DNA of 64,000 bases from Thalassoglobus sp. JC818 (lineage in GTDB: Bacteria; Planctomycetota; Planctomycetia; Planctomycetales; Planctomycetaceae), in assembly GCF_040717535.1 (NCBI RefSeq), contig NZ_JBFEFI010000001.1, positions 744,001 to 808,000 of the forward strand, read 5' to 3'. Within the stretch, counting starts at the first letter, position 1; each line of letters starts with the position of its first letter. The position numbers and the translations under genes are program-made. The notes under the pieces were generated by a model. It had not been told where the DNA came from. It made no database searches and worked only from the letters and a program-made list of their open reading frames with translations. Below, piece after piece: positions 54,941 through 63,736 of this stretch.

Positions 54941-56818
54941 ATGAGACAGTTTGACCGGCCAAATTTCTGGCCCCTATTCACGATCGCTTTACTGGCTTGT
55001 TCGATGGTGATCGCCGGATGTCAGAATCGTCCGGAACCGTCAACTGAAACGGATTCTGAGGCAGAAGCCGATGATACCGAATCGCGATTTGCTGCTCCGT
55101 CAGTTCCAGCCAAACCTGCAGATGGCTTCGTCGGAAGCGCAGCTTGTCGTGAGTGCCATGCTGAAATCTCGGACCATTTCCATCAGCACCCCATGGGTCA
55201 GTCCCTGGCGGATGTGATGCATGCTTCTCCTCTTGAAGATTACGAAGAGAACGTCAAGTTCGACACACCTCGAGCACCCCGATCGACGGTCACATTGTCT
55301 TATGAAATTGAGAAAACTCCTGATGGAGTGTACCACCACGAAATCCTGACGAACGAAGATGGCGAGGTCGTTTACGATCTCCCGGTGCCGGTTGCATTCG
55401 CTGTGGGCTCCGGAAAACGTGGGCGTTCGTATCTCATTGATCGCGGCGGATTTTTGTTCATGTCTCCGGTCACCTGGTATTCGGGAGGAGAGCGATGGGA
55501 CCTTTCACCGGGATACGAGGGTCGAAACCTGCACTTCGATCGTCGCATCGTTGACGGCTGCCTGAGTTGCCACGCTGGACGAGTCGCGGAAATCGAAACA
55601 GCTCCCGATCAGTACAAACCGGAACCGTTCCTGGAAGAATCGATCGGCTGTGAACGCTGCCACGGTCCGGGTGAAGAGCATGTCGCCTTTCACGAGGGAA
55701 AACTGCAATCGGAATCCGATCCGATGCTGGACTTGTCCACTCTTTCTCCACGCGCCCGCGATCACATTTGCTTTCAGTGCCACCTCATTGGGGAAAGCCG
55801 GGTGACGCTTTACGGTCGAAGCGAGTTCGATTTCCGCCCGGGCAACACCGTCGATGAAATCTGGGCGATCATCCTGAAAGGGACCGGAGTCGAATCGGAT
55901 CAATCGACCGCTGCAGTCAATCAGGCAGAGCAAATGTTGAGCAGTGTCTGTTACCAGAAAAGCGACGGACAGATGAGCTGCACGTCGTGCCACGACCCGC
56001 ACCGAATTCCTAAGCCTGCTGAGCGAATTGAGTTTTATCGCTCGAAGTGCATCGCCTGCCACGGTCCCGATGACGTCGAGTGTACGGAACCAGTGGCTGA
56101 CCGCTTAAAAGTCACCGAAGAAGATTCCTGCATCGTCTGCCACATGCCTTCACTCGCGGCGAATGATGTCCCTCACACCTCGCAGACTGACCACCGTATC
56201 CTTCGTCGGCCACAGAAAACCACGCCTTCCAAGAAGACAGATAATGTCTACTACGTTTTCGGTCAGGAAGATGGTGTTCTCACTGAGGCCGACCTGGAAC
56301 GGGCGTCGGCGATTTCCATCATCCGCTCCGCAGAGCAAACCGGGAATGATGTTCTGGCTGGCGACGGTATTGAGATCCTCGAGGAGTGGCTCAAAGCTGC
56401 CCCGGACGATCTCAAAGCTCAACTTTCGCTCGGCGTTGCCTACTGGCTTCTCGAAGATAATCGCATGGCAGCCAGGACGTGGGAAAAGGCACTCGAGTCG
56501 AATCCCGACAACGAATACCTGTTGCGGCGACTCTTTGTGCTGTATCACGATTCCGGACAGCTGGATCTCGCTTTGAAATACGGTCGACAACTGGTCGAGA
56601 TCAATCCGTACGACTACGAATATTTTGGCCGGCTCTCACACATCCTTGCTCAAAACGGTGAGATGTCGGAATCAGCAGAAGCCGCTGAGCGAGCACTCGA
56701 ACTGAACCCGTCGGCTTCCCAACTCCACCAGTGGTTGGCCCAAGTGTACGGTTCGACCGGTGAGACTGAGCTACGCGATAAACACATCGATCTCTATCGA
56801 AAGAAAACCGGGCAGTAG
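54941..56818 (+). CDS. Heptahaem c-type cytochrome lipoprotein with C-terminal TPR domain
   Basis: A 625-residue protein. The lipobox VIAGC places the lipid Cys near residue 28. Seven CxxCH haem-binding motifs follow: CRECH, CLSCH, CERCH, CFQCH, CTSCH, CIACH and CIVCH, between about residues 68 and 405, with spacing like the doubled-CxxCH/cytochrome c554-type family. Residues about 470-620 are four TPR repeats (DRMAARTWEKALESNP-like, LDLALKYGRQLVEINP). The protein should carry electrons in the periplasm or on the cell surface and bind partners through the TPRs. It directly follows the ASPIC/UnbV gene in one transcript. Haem attachment genes are not in the window. Confidence 0.9.
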   Translation: MRQFDRPNFWPLFTIALLACSMVIAGCQNRPEPSTETDSEAEADDTESRFAAPSVPAKPADGFVGSAACRECHAEISDHFHQHPMGQSLADVMHASPLEDYEENVKFDTPRAPRSTVTLSYEIEKTPDGVYHHEILTNEDGEVVYDLPVPVAFAVGSGKRGRSYLIDRGGFLFMSPVTWYSGGERWDLSPGYEGRNLHFDRRIVDGCLSCHAGRVAEIETAPDQYKPEPFLEESIGCERCHGPGEEHVAFHEGKLQSESDPMLDLSTLSPRARDHICFQCHLIGESRVTLYGRSEFDFRPGNTVDEIWAIILKGTGVESDQSTAAVNQAEQMLSSVCYQKSDGQMSCTSCHDPHRIPKPAERIEFYRSKCIACHGPDDVECTEPVADRLKVTEEDSCIVCHMPSLAANDVPHTSQTDHRILRRPQKTTPSKKTDNVYYVFGQEDGVLTEADLERASAISIIRSAEQTGNDVLAGDGIEILEEWLKAAPDDLKAQLSLGVAYWLLEDNRMAARTWEKALESNPDNEYLLRRLFVLYHDSGQLDLALKYGRQLVEINPYDYEYFGRLSHILAQNGEMSESAEAAERALELNPSASQLHQWLAQVYGSTGETELRDKHIDLYRKKTGQ

Positions 56819-57018
56819 TCCCTTTTTCTGATGCGATTGAGAGCTTTGAGATTTGCTCAGATGACCCGAGTAAACTTGCTCAGTTTGTTGAAGCAAACCG
56901 CTAGAAAAGTCTCTTCGCCGGATACATCAGCTGTGACTGATTTGCTAGACTCAGCGAGTGGAGTTCTTCGAACTCTGGATCGTTCTCCTGCGCGTCTCCA
57001 CCCTCTGGAGTTTCACGA

Positions 57019-60000
57019 ATGCGTATGCTCTCGCTCTTCTCTCGGCTGCTCAACTCAGCCCGATCTCTCCATCTCGTCGCCTGCCTTCTGACATGCAGCT
57101 TATTCGGCATCTGCGGTTCTGCCGCAATCGCGATTGATGCCGAAGAGATCCTCTCAAAGACCGGTGTTCGTGGTGGCTTTGTCGTTCAACTTGGGTTGGG
57201 CGATGGAAGACTGACTTCGAACTTGAAAGCGAGCGACTCGTTTCAGGTCCACGGGCTTGATCGTGATCCCGCCAAAGTCCAGAAGATGCGAGAGCAACTT
57301 CACAAATCGGGAGTCTACGGTGCTGTCTCCGTCGACCAACTTTCGTCGACTGAACTCCCTTACATCGACAATCTAGTCAATCTGCTGGTGGTTGAAGATC
57401 TCGGCGATGTGCCCATGTCTGAAGTGATGCGAGTTCTTGTTCCAAATGGAACCGCTTACTTGAAAGATCAAAACGGTGACTGGACCGCGACAGTCAAACC
57501 TCGCCCCGACAACATCGATGAATGGTCGCATTACTTTCATGATGCGTCTGGAAACGCAGTCGCTCATGATGATGTGGTCGGTCCGCCTCGGCACTTGCAA
57601 TGGGTCGGTAGCCCTCGCTGGTCGCGACACCACGATCGAATGGCGAGCATGAGTGCTCTCGTCTCATCAGGCGGACGACTTTTTTACATTCAGGACGAAG
57701 GCAGCCGGATCTCAATTCAGCTTCCTCCCAAGTGGAAGTTGATCGGGCGTGACGCCTTCAACGGAACCGTTCTCTGGAAACGTGATATTGCGTCGTGGCA
57801 GGATCATTTGTGGCCGCTCAAGAGTGGACCAACACAATTGTCGCGCCGACTCGTTTCCACTGAGGACGAGGTGTATGTCACGCTCGGAATTGATGCTCCC
57901 GTCTCAGTCGTTGATGCTGCCACTGGAGAAACGTTGCGAACTCTCGAAGATTCCGACGGCACGGAAGAAATCATCGTTTCAAATGGGACGATCTACCTCG
58001 TCGTCAACAAAGAGGGCACAGCCCGCGACGCTTACATTCCACTCAACGGAGGCGTTGGAGATCAGGCACATGTGCGGGAGAATTTCTTCTGGAACGAAGA
58101 ACCTCGCATCGTGATGGCCTACGACGCAGAATCCGGCGAACAACTTTGGGCGAAAAAGACTGGCATTTCTCCGCTCACTATGGCTGCGGATCAGGAGAAA
58201 GTTTACCTCCACGATGGAAGCCAGATTGTCGCGATCGATGGAAAGTCCGGAGACGTTGCCTGGCAGACATCCTCCGTCACGCGGCGGAAAGAATACACGT
58301 TCAACTTCGGTCCTCGGCTGCTCATTCACGAAGGCGTTGTCCTTTATGCTGGGGGTGACAACAAAATGGTGGCCCTCGAATCGAGTGACGGAAAAGAACT
58401 CTGGAGCTCGGAACATCCAAACTCCGGATACCAATCGCCGCAGGATTTGATGGTCGTCGACGGCCTCGTTTGGGTCGCTCCCACGACTTCCGGGAAAGAC
58501 ACTGGTGTCTTCACCGGACGTGATCCTCGAACGGGCGAAGTCAAAAAGTCGTTTGAGCCGGATGTCGACACGTACTGGTTCCATCATCGCTGTTACATCT
58601 CCAAAGCGACCGACAACTACTTGATGCCTTCCCGAACCGGAATCGAGTTCGTCGACTACGAAAACGAACACTGGGACATTCATCACTGGGTTCGAGGCGG
58701 ATGTCTCTACGGGGTCATGCCTTGCAATGGTTTGACCTACGCTCCCGCTCACAACTGTGCGTGCTATCCCGAAGCCAAGCTGTTCGGGTTCAATGCACTT
58801 GCACCTGCTGCTCCAACTCGTCCTCGTCCACTCGATGTTCCGGAGGAAGGACGACTCGAAACTGGACCGGCATATGATCGTCCACTCAGCGCAATCGACG
58901 AATCTTCAATCGGAGTCGACTGGCCCACTTACCGAGGTGACTCCGGTCGGTCGGGTGCCTTGATGAGCCGTGTCCCGTCGAAATTGAAAGAGGGCTGGAC
59001 GACTACTCTCGGTGGGGAACTGACTCCGCCTGTCATCGCTGAAAACCATGTCTATGTCGCTCAGAAAGATACTCACACGCTGTTTGCGCTCGATGTTGCG
59101 ACAGGAGAAACTGCCTGGCAGTACACGATCGGAGCGAGAATCGATTCTCCTCCGTCGATTCAACAGGGACGCGTCGTCTTCGGAGGGAATGATGGATGGG
59201 TCTACTGTTTAGCCTCAGACGATGGATCTCTCTGCTGGCGGTATCGGGCTGCTCCACTCGATCGTCGAACGATGGCGTTTGAGCAACTCGAATCCCTCTG
59301 GCCGGTTCATGGTTCTGTTCTGATCGAGAACGACAGCATTTATGCCGTCGCTGGGCGGTCCAACTTTCTCGACGGTGGGCTACGACTCGTCCGACTCGAT
59401 TTGAAGTCTGGCAAGAAATTGAGCGAAACGCTCATGGATGAAACCAACCCAGCGACCGGGAACAACCTGCAAGAGCTTGTGAAGACTCTCCAGATGCCTG
59501 TGGGTCTTCCGGATATTCTTTCAAGCGATGGCGACAAGATTTACATGCGATCGCAGAAGTTTGATCAGGACGGAAATCGACTTGAAATCGGCCCCGTTTC
59601 TGGTGACTTTGTCGAGCAGGGTTCCGCTCAGAGTGGCGAAGGAGTTCATCTCTTCGCGCCGATGGGATTCCTCGATGACACCTGGTTCCACCGCGCTTAC
59701 TGGGTCAACGGAAGAAGCTTCGCAGGAGGACACGCGGGCTACTATCAGGCAGGCAAATTCGCTCCCGCCGGTCGCATTCTCGTCAATGGCGGCGGTTACG
59801 TTTACGGGTACGGTCGAAAACCGCAGTACTACAAATGGACGACCGTACTCGAACACCAACTCTTCGCATCTCCTCCGGAACCACCGGAAGTGAAAATTGC
59901 GAAAGACACAGGGAGCGACAACAACGGATCGTTCGCCCAGTTCAAACCGACTGCCCATCTCGATCCAACTGGGAAACCGATCACCGTCGAAGCCTGGTTC

Positions 60001-60945
60001 AATGCCACAAAACCGAACGGTGTGATCCTCGCTCGCGGAGGTCCGACTGACGGATTTGCTCTCGCATTAAAGAATGGACGCTTGGAACTCCATATTCGAA
60101 GCGACTTCGAACACGCTTCCATCTCAGACAGTAAGCGTGTCATCGGTGGGTGGCACCACGCTGTTGGCGTCTTGAATGATGATTCAACGATGACACTCTA
60201 TGTGGACGGCGAAGAAGTTGCCCAAGGGACAGCGAAAGGACTTCTCGCAACCAATCCGAAACAACCACTCGAAATCGGTTCCGACGAAGGAACTGCCGCT
60301 GGAGATTACAAAGGACAAAACGGGTTCACCGGGTCGATCGACGAAGTGCGGCTTTACTTCTCAGCCGTCTCCGCCGACAAAGTCCGAGAACGTTTCCAGG
60401 ATGGCGTCGAACTTTCAGACAATCCCGTCCTTTCCGTTTCGTTCGACAACGAGAAAGCCCAAGACCAATCAGAATACGGCAACCCGGGAACTCTCAAGAG
60501 CGGCAAGTCCGTCCCCGGAAAATTTGGGAAAGCGATGATGTTCGTAGCGAAACCTCGCAAATCAGGCGGGAACCGCAACGGGATGGCGTCTCAGCTTCAG
60601 CCGAAGTGGACGTCCGATGTTCCGATCTATGTCCGGGGAATGTGTCTTGCCGAACGCACACTCTTCATCGTTGGCCCTGCGGATATCATCGACGAAGAAG
60701 AAACATTCAAACAGATTACTGAACAGGATCAATCGGTCGTCGCACTACTGGCTCGACAAGACGAAATCCTCGCCGGGAAAGAAGGCTGTCAACTGCTGGC
60801 CGTCAATGCGGACACAGGAGAGGTTGACGGAACGGTCGACTTGAAGACATTGCCAGCCTGGGATGGCTTGGCAGCAGCACAGTCGAAGCTGTTCCTATCA
60901 ACGCTCGATGGAGAAGTGATCTGTTTTGTCGGCGAGGAAGAGTAA
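57019..60945 (+). CDS. Exported methyltransferase-like / PQQ-type beta-propeller / LamG protein
   Basis: A 1308-residue protein. An N-terminal signal peptide (hydrophobic LVACLLTCSLFGICG, cleavage near residue 38) precedes a Rossmann-type methyltransferase-like domain at about 45-155: VVQLGLGDGRL in place of the SAM loop, HGLDRDP, and LNLLVVEDLGDV. Two stretches of PQQ-like propeller blades follow (about 165-560 and 635-960: AYDAESGEQLWAKKTG, ALDVATGETAWQYTIG). A LamG-type domain lies near 985-1110 (VEAWFNATKP to GSIDEVRLYF). No CxxCH is present. A methyltransferase fold outside the cytoplasm cannot meet SAM, so it probably acts as a binding module. GGAG precedes the ATG. Next gene starts four bases after the stop. 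Confidence 0.85.
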   Translation: MRMLSLFSRLLNSARSLHLVACLLTCSLFGICGSAAIAIDAEEILSKTGVRGGFVVQLGLGDGRLTSNLKASDSFQVHGLDRDPAKVQKMREQLHKSGVYGAVSVDQLSSTELPYIDNLVNLLVVEDLGDVPMSEVMRVLVPNGTAYLKDQNGDWTATVKPRPDNIDEWSHYFHDASGNAVAHDDVVGPPRHLQWVGSPRWSRHHDRMASMSALVSSGGRLFYIQDEGSRISIQLPPKWKLIGRDAFNGTVLWKRDIASWQDHLWPLKSGPTQLSRRLVSTEDEVYVTLGIDAPVSVVDAATGETLRTLEDSDGTEEIIVSNGTIYLVVNKEGTARDAYIPLNGGVGDQAHVRENFFWNEEPRIVMAYDAESGEQLWAKKTGISPLTMAADQEKVYLHDGSQIVAIDGKSGDVAWQTSSVTRRKEYTFNFGPRLLIHEGVVLYAGGDNKMVALESSDGKELWSSEHPNSGYQSPQDLMVVDGLVWVAPTTSGKDTGVFTGRDPRTGEVKKSFEPDVDTYWFHHRCYISKATDNYLMPSRTGIEFVDYENEHWDIHHWVRGGCLYGVMPCNGLTYAPAHNCACYPEAKLFGFNALAPAAPTRPRPLDVPEEGRLETGPAYDRPLSAIDESSIGVDWPTYRGDSGRSGALMSRVPSKLKEGWTTTLGGELTPPVIAENHVYVAQKDTHTLFALDVATGETAWQYTIGARIDSPPSIQQGRVVFGGNDGWVYCLASDDGSLCWRYRAAPLDRRTMAFEQLESLWPVHGSVLIENDSIYAVAGRSNFLDGGLRLVRLDLKSGKKLSETLMDETNPATGNNLQELVKTLQMPVGLPDILSSDGDKIYMRSQKFDQDGNRLEIGPVSGDFVEQGSAQSGEGVHLFAPMGFLDDTWFHRAYWVNGRSFAGGHAGYYQAGKFAPAGRILVNGGGYVYGYGRKPQYYKWTTVLEHQLFASPPEPPEVKIAKDTGSDNNGSFAQFKPTAHLDPTGKPITVEAWFNATKPNGVILARGGPTDGFALALKNGRLELHIRSDFEHASISDSKRVIGGWHHAVGVLNDDSTMTLYVDGEEVAQGTAKGLLATNPKQPLEIGSDEGTAAGDYKGQNGFTGSIDEVRLYFSAVSADKVRERFQDGVELSDNPVLSVSFDNEKAQDQSEYGNPGTLKSGKSVPGKFGKAMMFVAKPRKSGGNRNGMASQLQPKWTSDVPIYVRGMCLAERTLFIVGPADIIDEEETFKQITEQDQSVVALLARQDEILAGKEGCQLLAVNADTGEVDGTVDLKTLPAWDGLAAAQSKLFLSTLDGEVICFVGEEE

Positions 60946-60949
60946 TCTC

Positions 60950-62032
60950 ATGCGTTTCTTGATCGCCATCATCACCGTCTGCACTCTCATCTGCAGTGCG
61001 GATTGCGCACATGCCTGCAACATTCCGGTGTTTCGGTTTGCCTTGGAAAGATGGACTCCCGACGCAATGGAAGTCATCGTCTTTCACGAGGCACCGTTGT
61101 CGGAATCGGAACAACGTGTTGTGTCCCAACTCGATTCAGCTTCCGGTCATTCCAACGTCAAAGTCATTCTCCGTGATGTCAGTGACGGAACTCTCGCAGA
61201 ATCGTTGCAAGTACTCGGAATTGAATTGCCTGACCTCGATTCATTCAGCGGTTCGACCGCAATTGTTCGATCGAGGGCAGGGCGGGGAAAGTCGCTGACC
61301 ATCTGGACCGGTCCAGTGAATCAACTCGCGGTAGACGAGATGTTGACATCTCCTGTTCGCAAGGAACTGAGTGAGCGGCTCTTGAGTGGTGACTCGATCG
61401 TTTGGCTCGTTTTGAAATCGACTGACGACGAAAAATCGGCTCAGGTGGTCGCGCAGCTGCAGGACTCACTGCCTCAAATTGCTCGACAGATTCCATTCCC
61501 GGAAGGCATCGGACTTCCCGGATCTGAGCTCTACGCGGCGATTCCTCTCGACATGAGGTTTACAGTTCTCGAAGTCGATGCTGACGATCCGGAAGAAGCT
61601 TTCTTGAGGGAGTGGCTTACGAAGTTCCATCCGGAGGCTTACGACTCGGGAGATCCGTTAATCGTCCCTGTCTTCGGACGCGGACGTGCACTCGAAGTGA
61701 TTCCAGCAAGAGCTCTGAATCCAAGTCTGATTGACCAACTCTGTGTGTTTCTTTGCGGAGCATGTTCCTGTCAGGTGAAAGATCTGAACCCCGGTTTTGA
61801 TCTCCTCATTTCGACCGACTGGCATGGTGAACTGTTCGGTGAAGAAGACCCGGAGTTTCTTGACGACGGGCTGCAGCGCACATCCCCAAATGCGGAGCCA
61901 GAGCTCATTGAAATTCCGCCCGGGCTTCCGCAGGAGCGCTCGGAGACCAGCGTCATTCCGGCGCGCGAAGTCACTCCTCATCTTCTCTCCAATCGACAAA
62001 CGCAACTGACTCTCCGAGGAAGTGATTCATGA
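60950..62032 (+). CDS. Secreted Cys-containing protein, unknown family
   Basis: A 360-residue exported protein. The signal peptide is MRFLIAIITVCTLICSADCA; cleavage after AHA would leave an N-terminal Cys followed by NIPVFRFALERWTPD. The lipobox fit is poor (AHAC), so lipidation is uncertain. The main part is alpha/beta with repeated segments like MEVIVFHEAPLSESE and SIVWLVLKSTDDE that recall thioredoxin-like strands. A Cys cluster CVFLCGACSCQ lies near residue 275 of the mature protein. I do not recognise the family. Start chosen at 60950 (GAGGAAGAG upstream), four bases after the propeller gene's stop; its stop overlaps the next ATG (ATGA). Confidence 0.75.
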   Translation: MRFLIAIITVCTLICSADCAHACNIPVFRFALERWTPDAMEVIVFHEAPLSESEQRVVSQLDSASGHSNVKVILRDVSDGTLAESLQVLGIELPDLDSFSGSTAIVRSRAGRGKSLTIWTGPVNQLAVDEMLTSPVRKELSERLLSGDSIVWLVLKSTDDEKSAQVVAQLQDSLPQIARQIPFPEGIGLPGSELYAAIPLDMRFTVLEVDADDPEEAFLREWLTKFHPEAYDSGDPLIVPVFGRGRALEVIPARALNPSLIDQLCVFLCGACSCQVKDLNPGFDLLISTDWHGELFGEEDPEFLDDGLQRTSPNAEPELIEIPPGLPQERSETSVIPAREVTPHLLSNRQTQLTLRGSDS

Positions 62033-63561
62033 ATCGAATGTCTTTGGCGTTGCTCGGCTCGCTGATTGTGATGGGGCTGCTGCTCTACTCGTTAGCGACT
62101 GAAAGTCCTTCGCGAAAACATCATCAGCCAGCGACAAGTTCCACAACAGAAGCATCTGGCTCGCAGGCGAATTCCGATGATGCCCTTCTAATGTACTGCG
62201 CCGCCAGCAATCGCGCTGTAGTCGAGAAAATCCGCGAAGACTACGAAAATGAAACCGGTCGACGCGTAGAAATTCAGTACGGGCCATCTCAGTCTCTGCT
62301 GTCATCGCTCGAAGTCAGCAAGACCGGAGACCTTTACCTTCCGGCGGATGACAGCTACCTCGACATCAGCCTTGAACGTGGACTCGTCGAGGAAGTCATT
62401 CCACTTGCGGAAATGCAGGTTGTCATCGCGGTTCGCAAGGGAGAAGAATCCCGGATTCGGACATTCGACGATTTGCTTCGTGAAGACATTCGCCTCGTTC
62501 AGGCAAATCCTGATGCCGCCGCAGTCGGCAAACAGACTCGAGAAGTCCTCGAAAAGACAGGGCAGTGGGAACAACTCGATGCAGCGACGGTCGGTTATCG
62601 AACGACAGTGACAGATGTCGCCAACGACTTGATCGTTGGAGCAGCAGATGCCGGAATCGTCTACGATGCAGTGCTGGCCACGTATCCTGATCTCACCGCA
62701 GTGAAGCTTCCGGTGTTCGATACGGCGATTGCTAAAATCGCAGTCGGTGTGATCAATGCTTCCGAAGACTCAGCCCGTGCACTGCACTTCGCCAGATATC
62801 TTGGCGCAAGTGATCGAGGGCAACGCTACTACGATGAACTCGGATTTCGACCAGTCAATGGCGATCAATGGGCTGATGTCCCCGAACTAAGCGTGTTCGC
62901 CGGTTCCATGCTCCAACCAGCGATTGAGCAAACACTCATCGATTTCGAACAGAGAGAAGGGGTCGCCATCTCCCGGGTCTACAACGGATGCGGAATTCTC
63001 GTGGCACAGATGAAGGCTGGCCAACATCCCGATGCCTACTTTGCCTGCGATACTGAGTTCATGAATCAAGTCAGCGACCAGTTTGGAACGCCGTTGCCGG
63101 TCTCGCGGAATGAGTTGGTGATCCTTGTCGAGAAAGGAAATCCTCACGGGATCAAATCGCTTCGCGATCTCACTCGACCTGGCTTGCGTGTTGGAATCGG
63201 GCATGAAAAGCAGTGCGCCATGGGATGGCTAACTCAACAGACTCTCACAGAAAGTGGACTCAAGCTGGAAGTCATGGAGAACGTCACCGTTCAAACGCCG
63301 ACTGGCGACATGCTTGTGAATCAACTTAAGACCGGTTCACTCGACGCAGCGGTCGCATACCTGAGCAACGCAGCTGGTTCGGGGGATGTGCTCGATGCCA
63401 TTCGAATCACTGGGCTTGAGTGTTCACAGGCAACACAACCGATTGCAATCTCTCAAAAGACGCCGTACAGTCACTTGGCTGGACGATTACTGAAAGAGAT
63501 CCAGTCCACGGATTCCCAGGAACGATTTCGGGCCAACGGATTTGTCTGGCAGGCGGAGTAA
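62029..63561 (+). CDS. Tandem ModA-like periplasmic binding protein
   Basis: A 510-residue protein made of two ModA/SBP_bac_11 domains in a row, each about 225 residues, after an N-terminal signal anchor and a Ser/Thr-rich linker. Domain 1 starts LLMYCAASNRAVVEKIREDY and holds GDLYLPADDSYLD; domain 2 starts LSVFAGSMLQPAIEQTLIDF and holds PDAYFACDTEFMNQV. Both keep the later strand AGIVYDAVL / AAVAYLSNA. Single-domain ModA proteins (about 250 residues) bind molybdate or tungstate for an ABC importer; the doubled form is unusual and its ligand is unknown. GAGGAAG precedes the ATG, which overlaps the upstream stop. The permease gene follows after 175 bases. Confidence 0.82.
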   Translation: MNRMSLALLGSLIVMGLLLYSLATESPSRKHHQPATSSTTEASGSQANSDDALLMYCAASNRAVVEKIREDYENETGRRVEIQYGPSQSLLSSLEVSKTGDLYLPADDSYLDISLERGLVEEVIPLAEMQVVIAVRKGEESRIRTFDDLLREDIRLVQANPDAAAVGKQTREVLEKTGQWEQLDAATVGYRTTVTDVANDLIVGAADAGIVYDAVLATYPDLTAVKLPVFDTAIAKIAVGVINASEDSARALHFARYLGASDRGQRYYDELGFRPVNGDQWADVPELSVFAGSMLQPAIEQTLIDFEQREGVAISRVYNGCGILVAQMKAGQHPDAYFACDTEFMNQVSDQFGTPLPVSRNELVILVEKGNPHGIKSLRDLTRPGLRVGIGHEKQCAMGWLTQQTLTESGLKLEVMENVTVQTPTGDMLVNQLKTGSLDAAVAYLSNAAGSGDVLDAIRITGLECSQATQPIAISQKTPYSHLAGRLLKEIQSTDSQERFRANGFVWQAE

Positions 63562-63736
63562 GACTTCTTCGAATTCAGACTGATGAGCTTGCAGTCTTAA
63601 ACGCAAAGAGAGTTGATTGAGACTCTTCGCTGGACTGCACAGAAGTGAACAACTTGTTCCGGTCTTTACGATAAGTTTGCAAAAAGTGCTACGCTCTGAG
63701 AATGTCCGGGATTGATTATTGTGAACCCTCGGCACG

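Noticed and set aside
58740-58790. Cys pair in the propeller protein considered as a haem site
   Set aside because: The sequence is CAC followed by Tyr-Pro, with no CxxCH, so no c-type haem is claimed.
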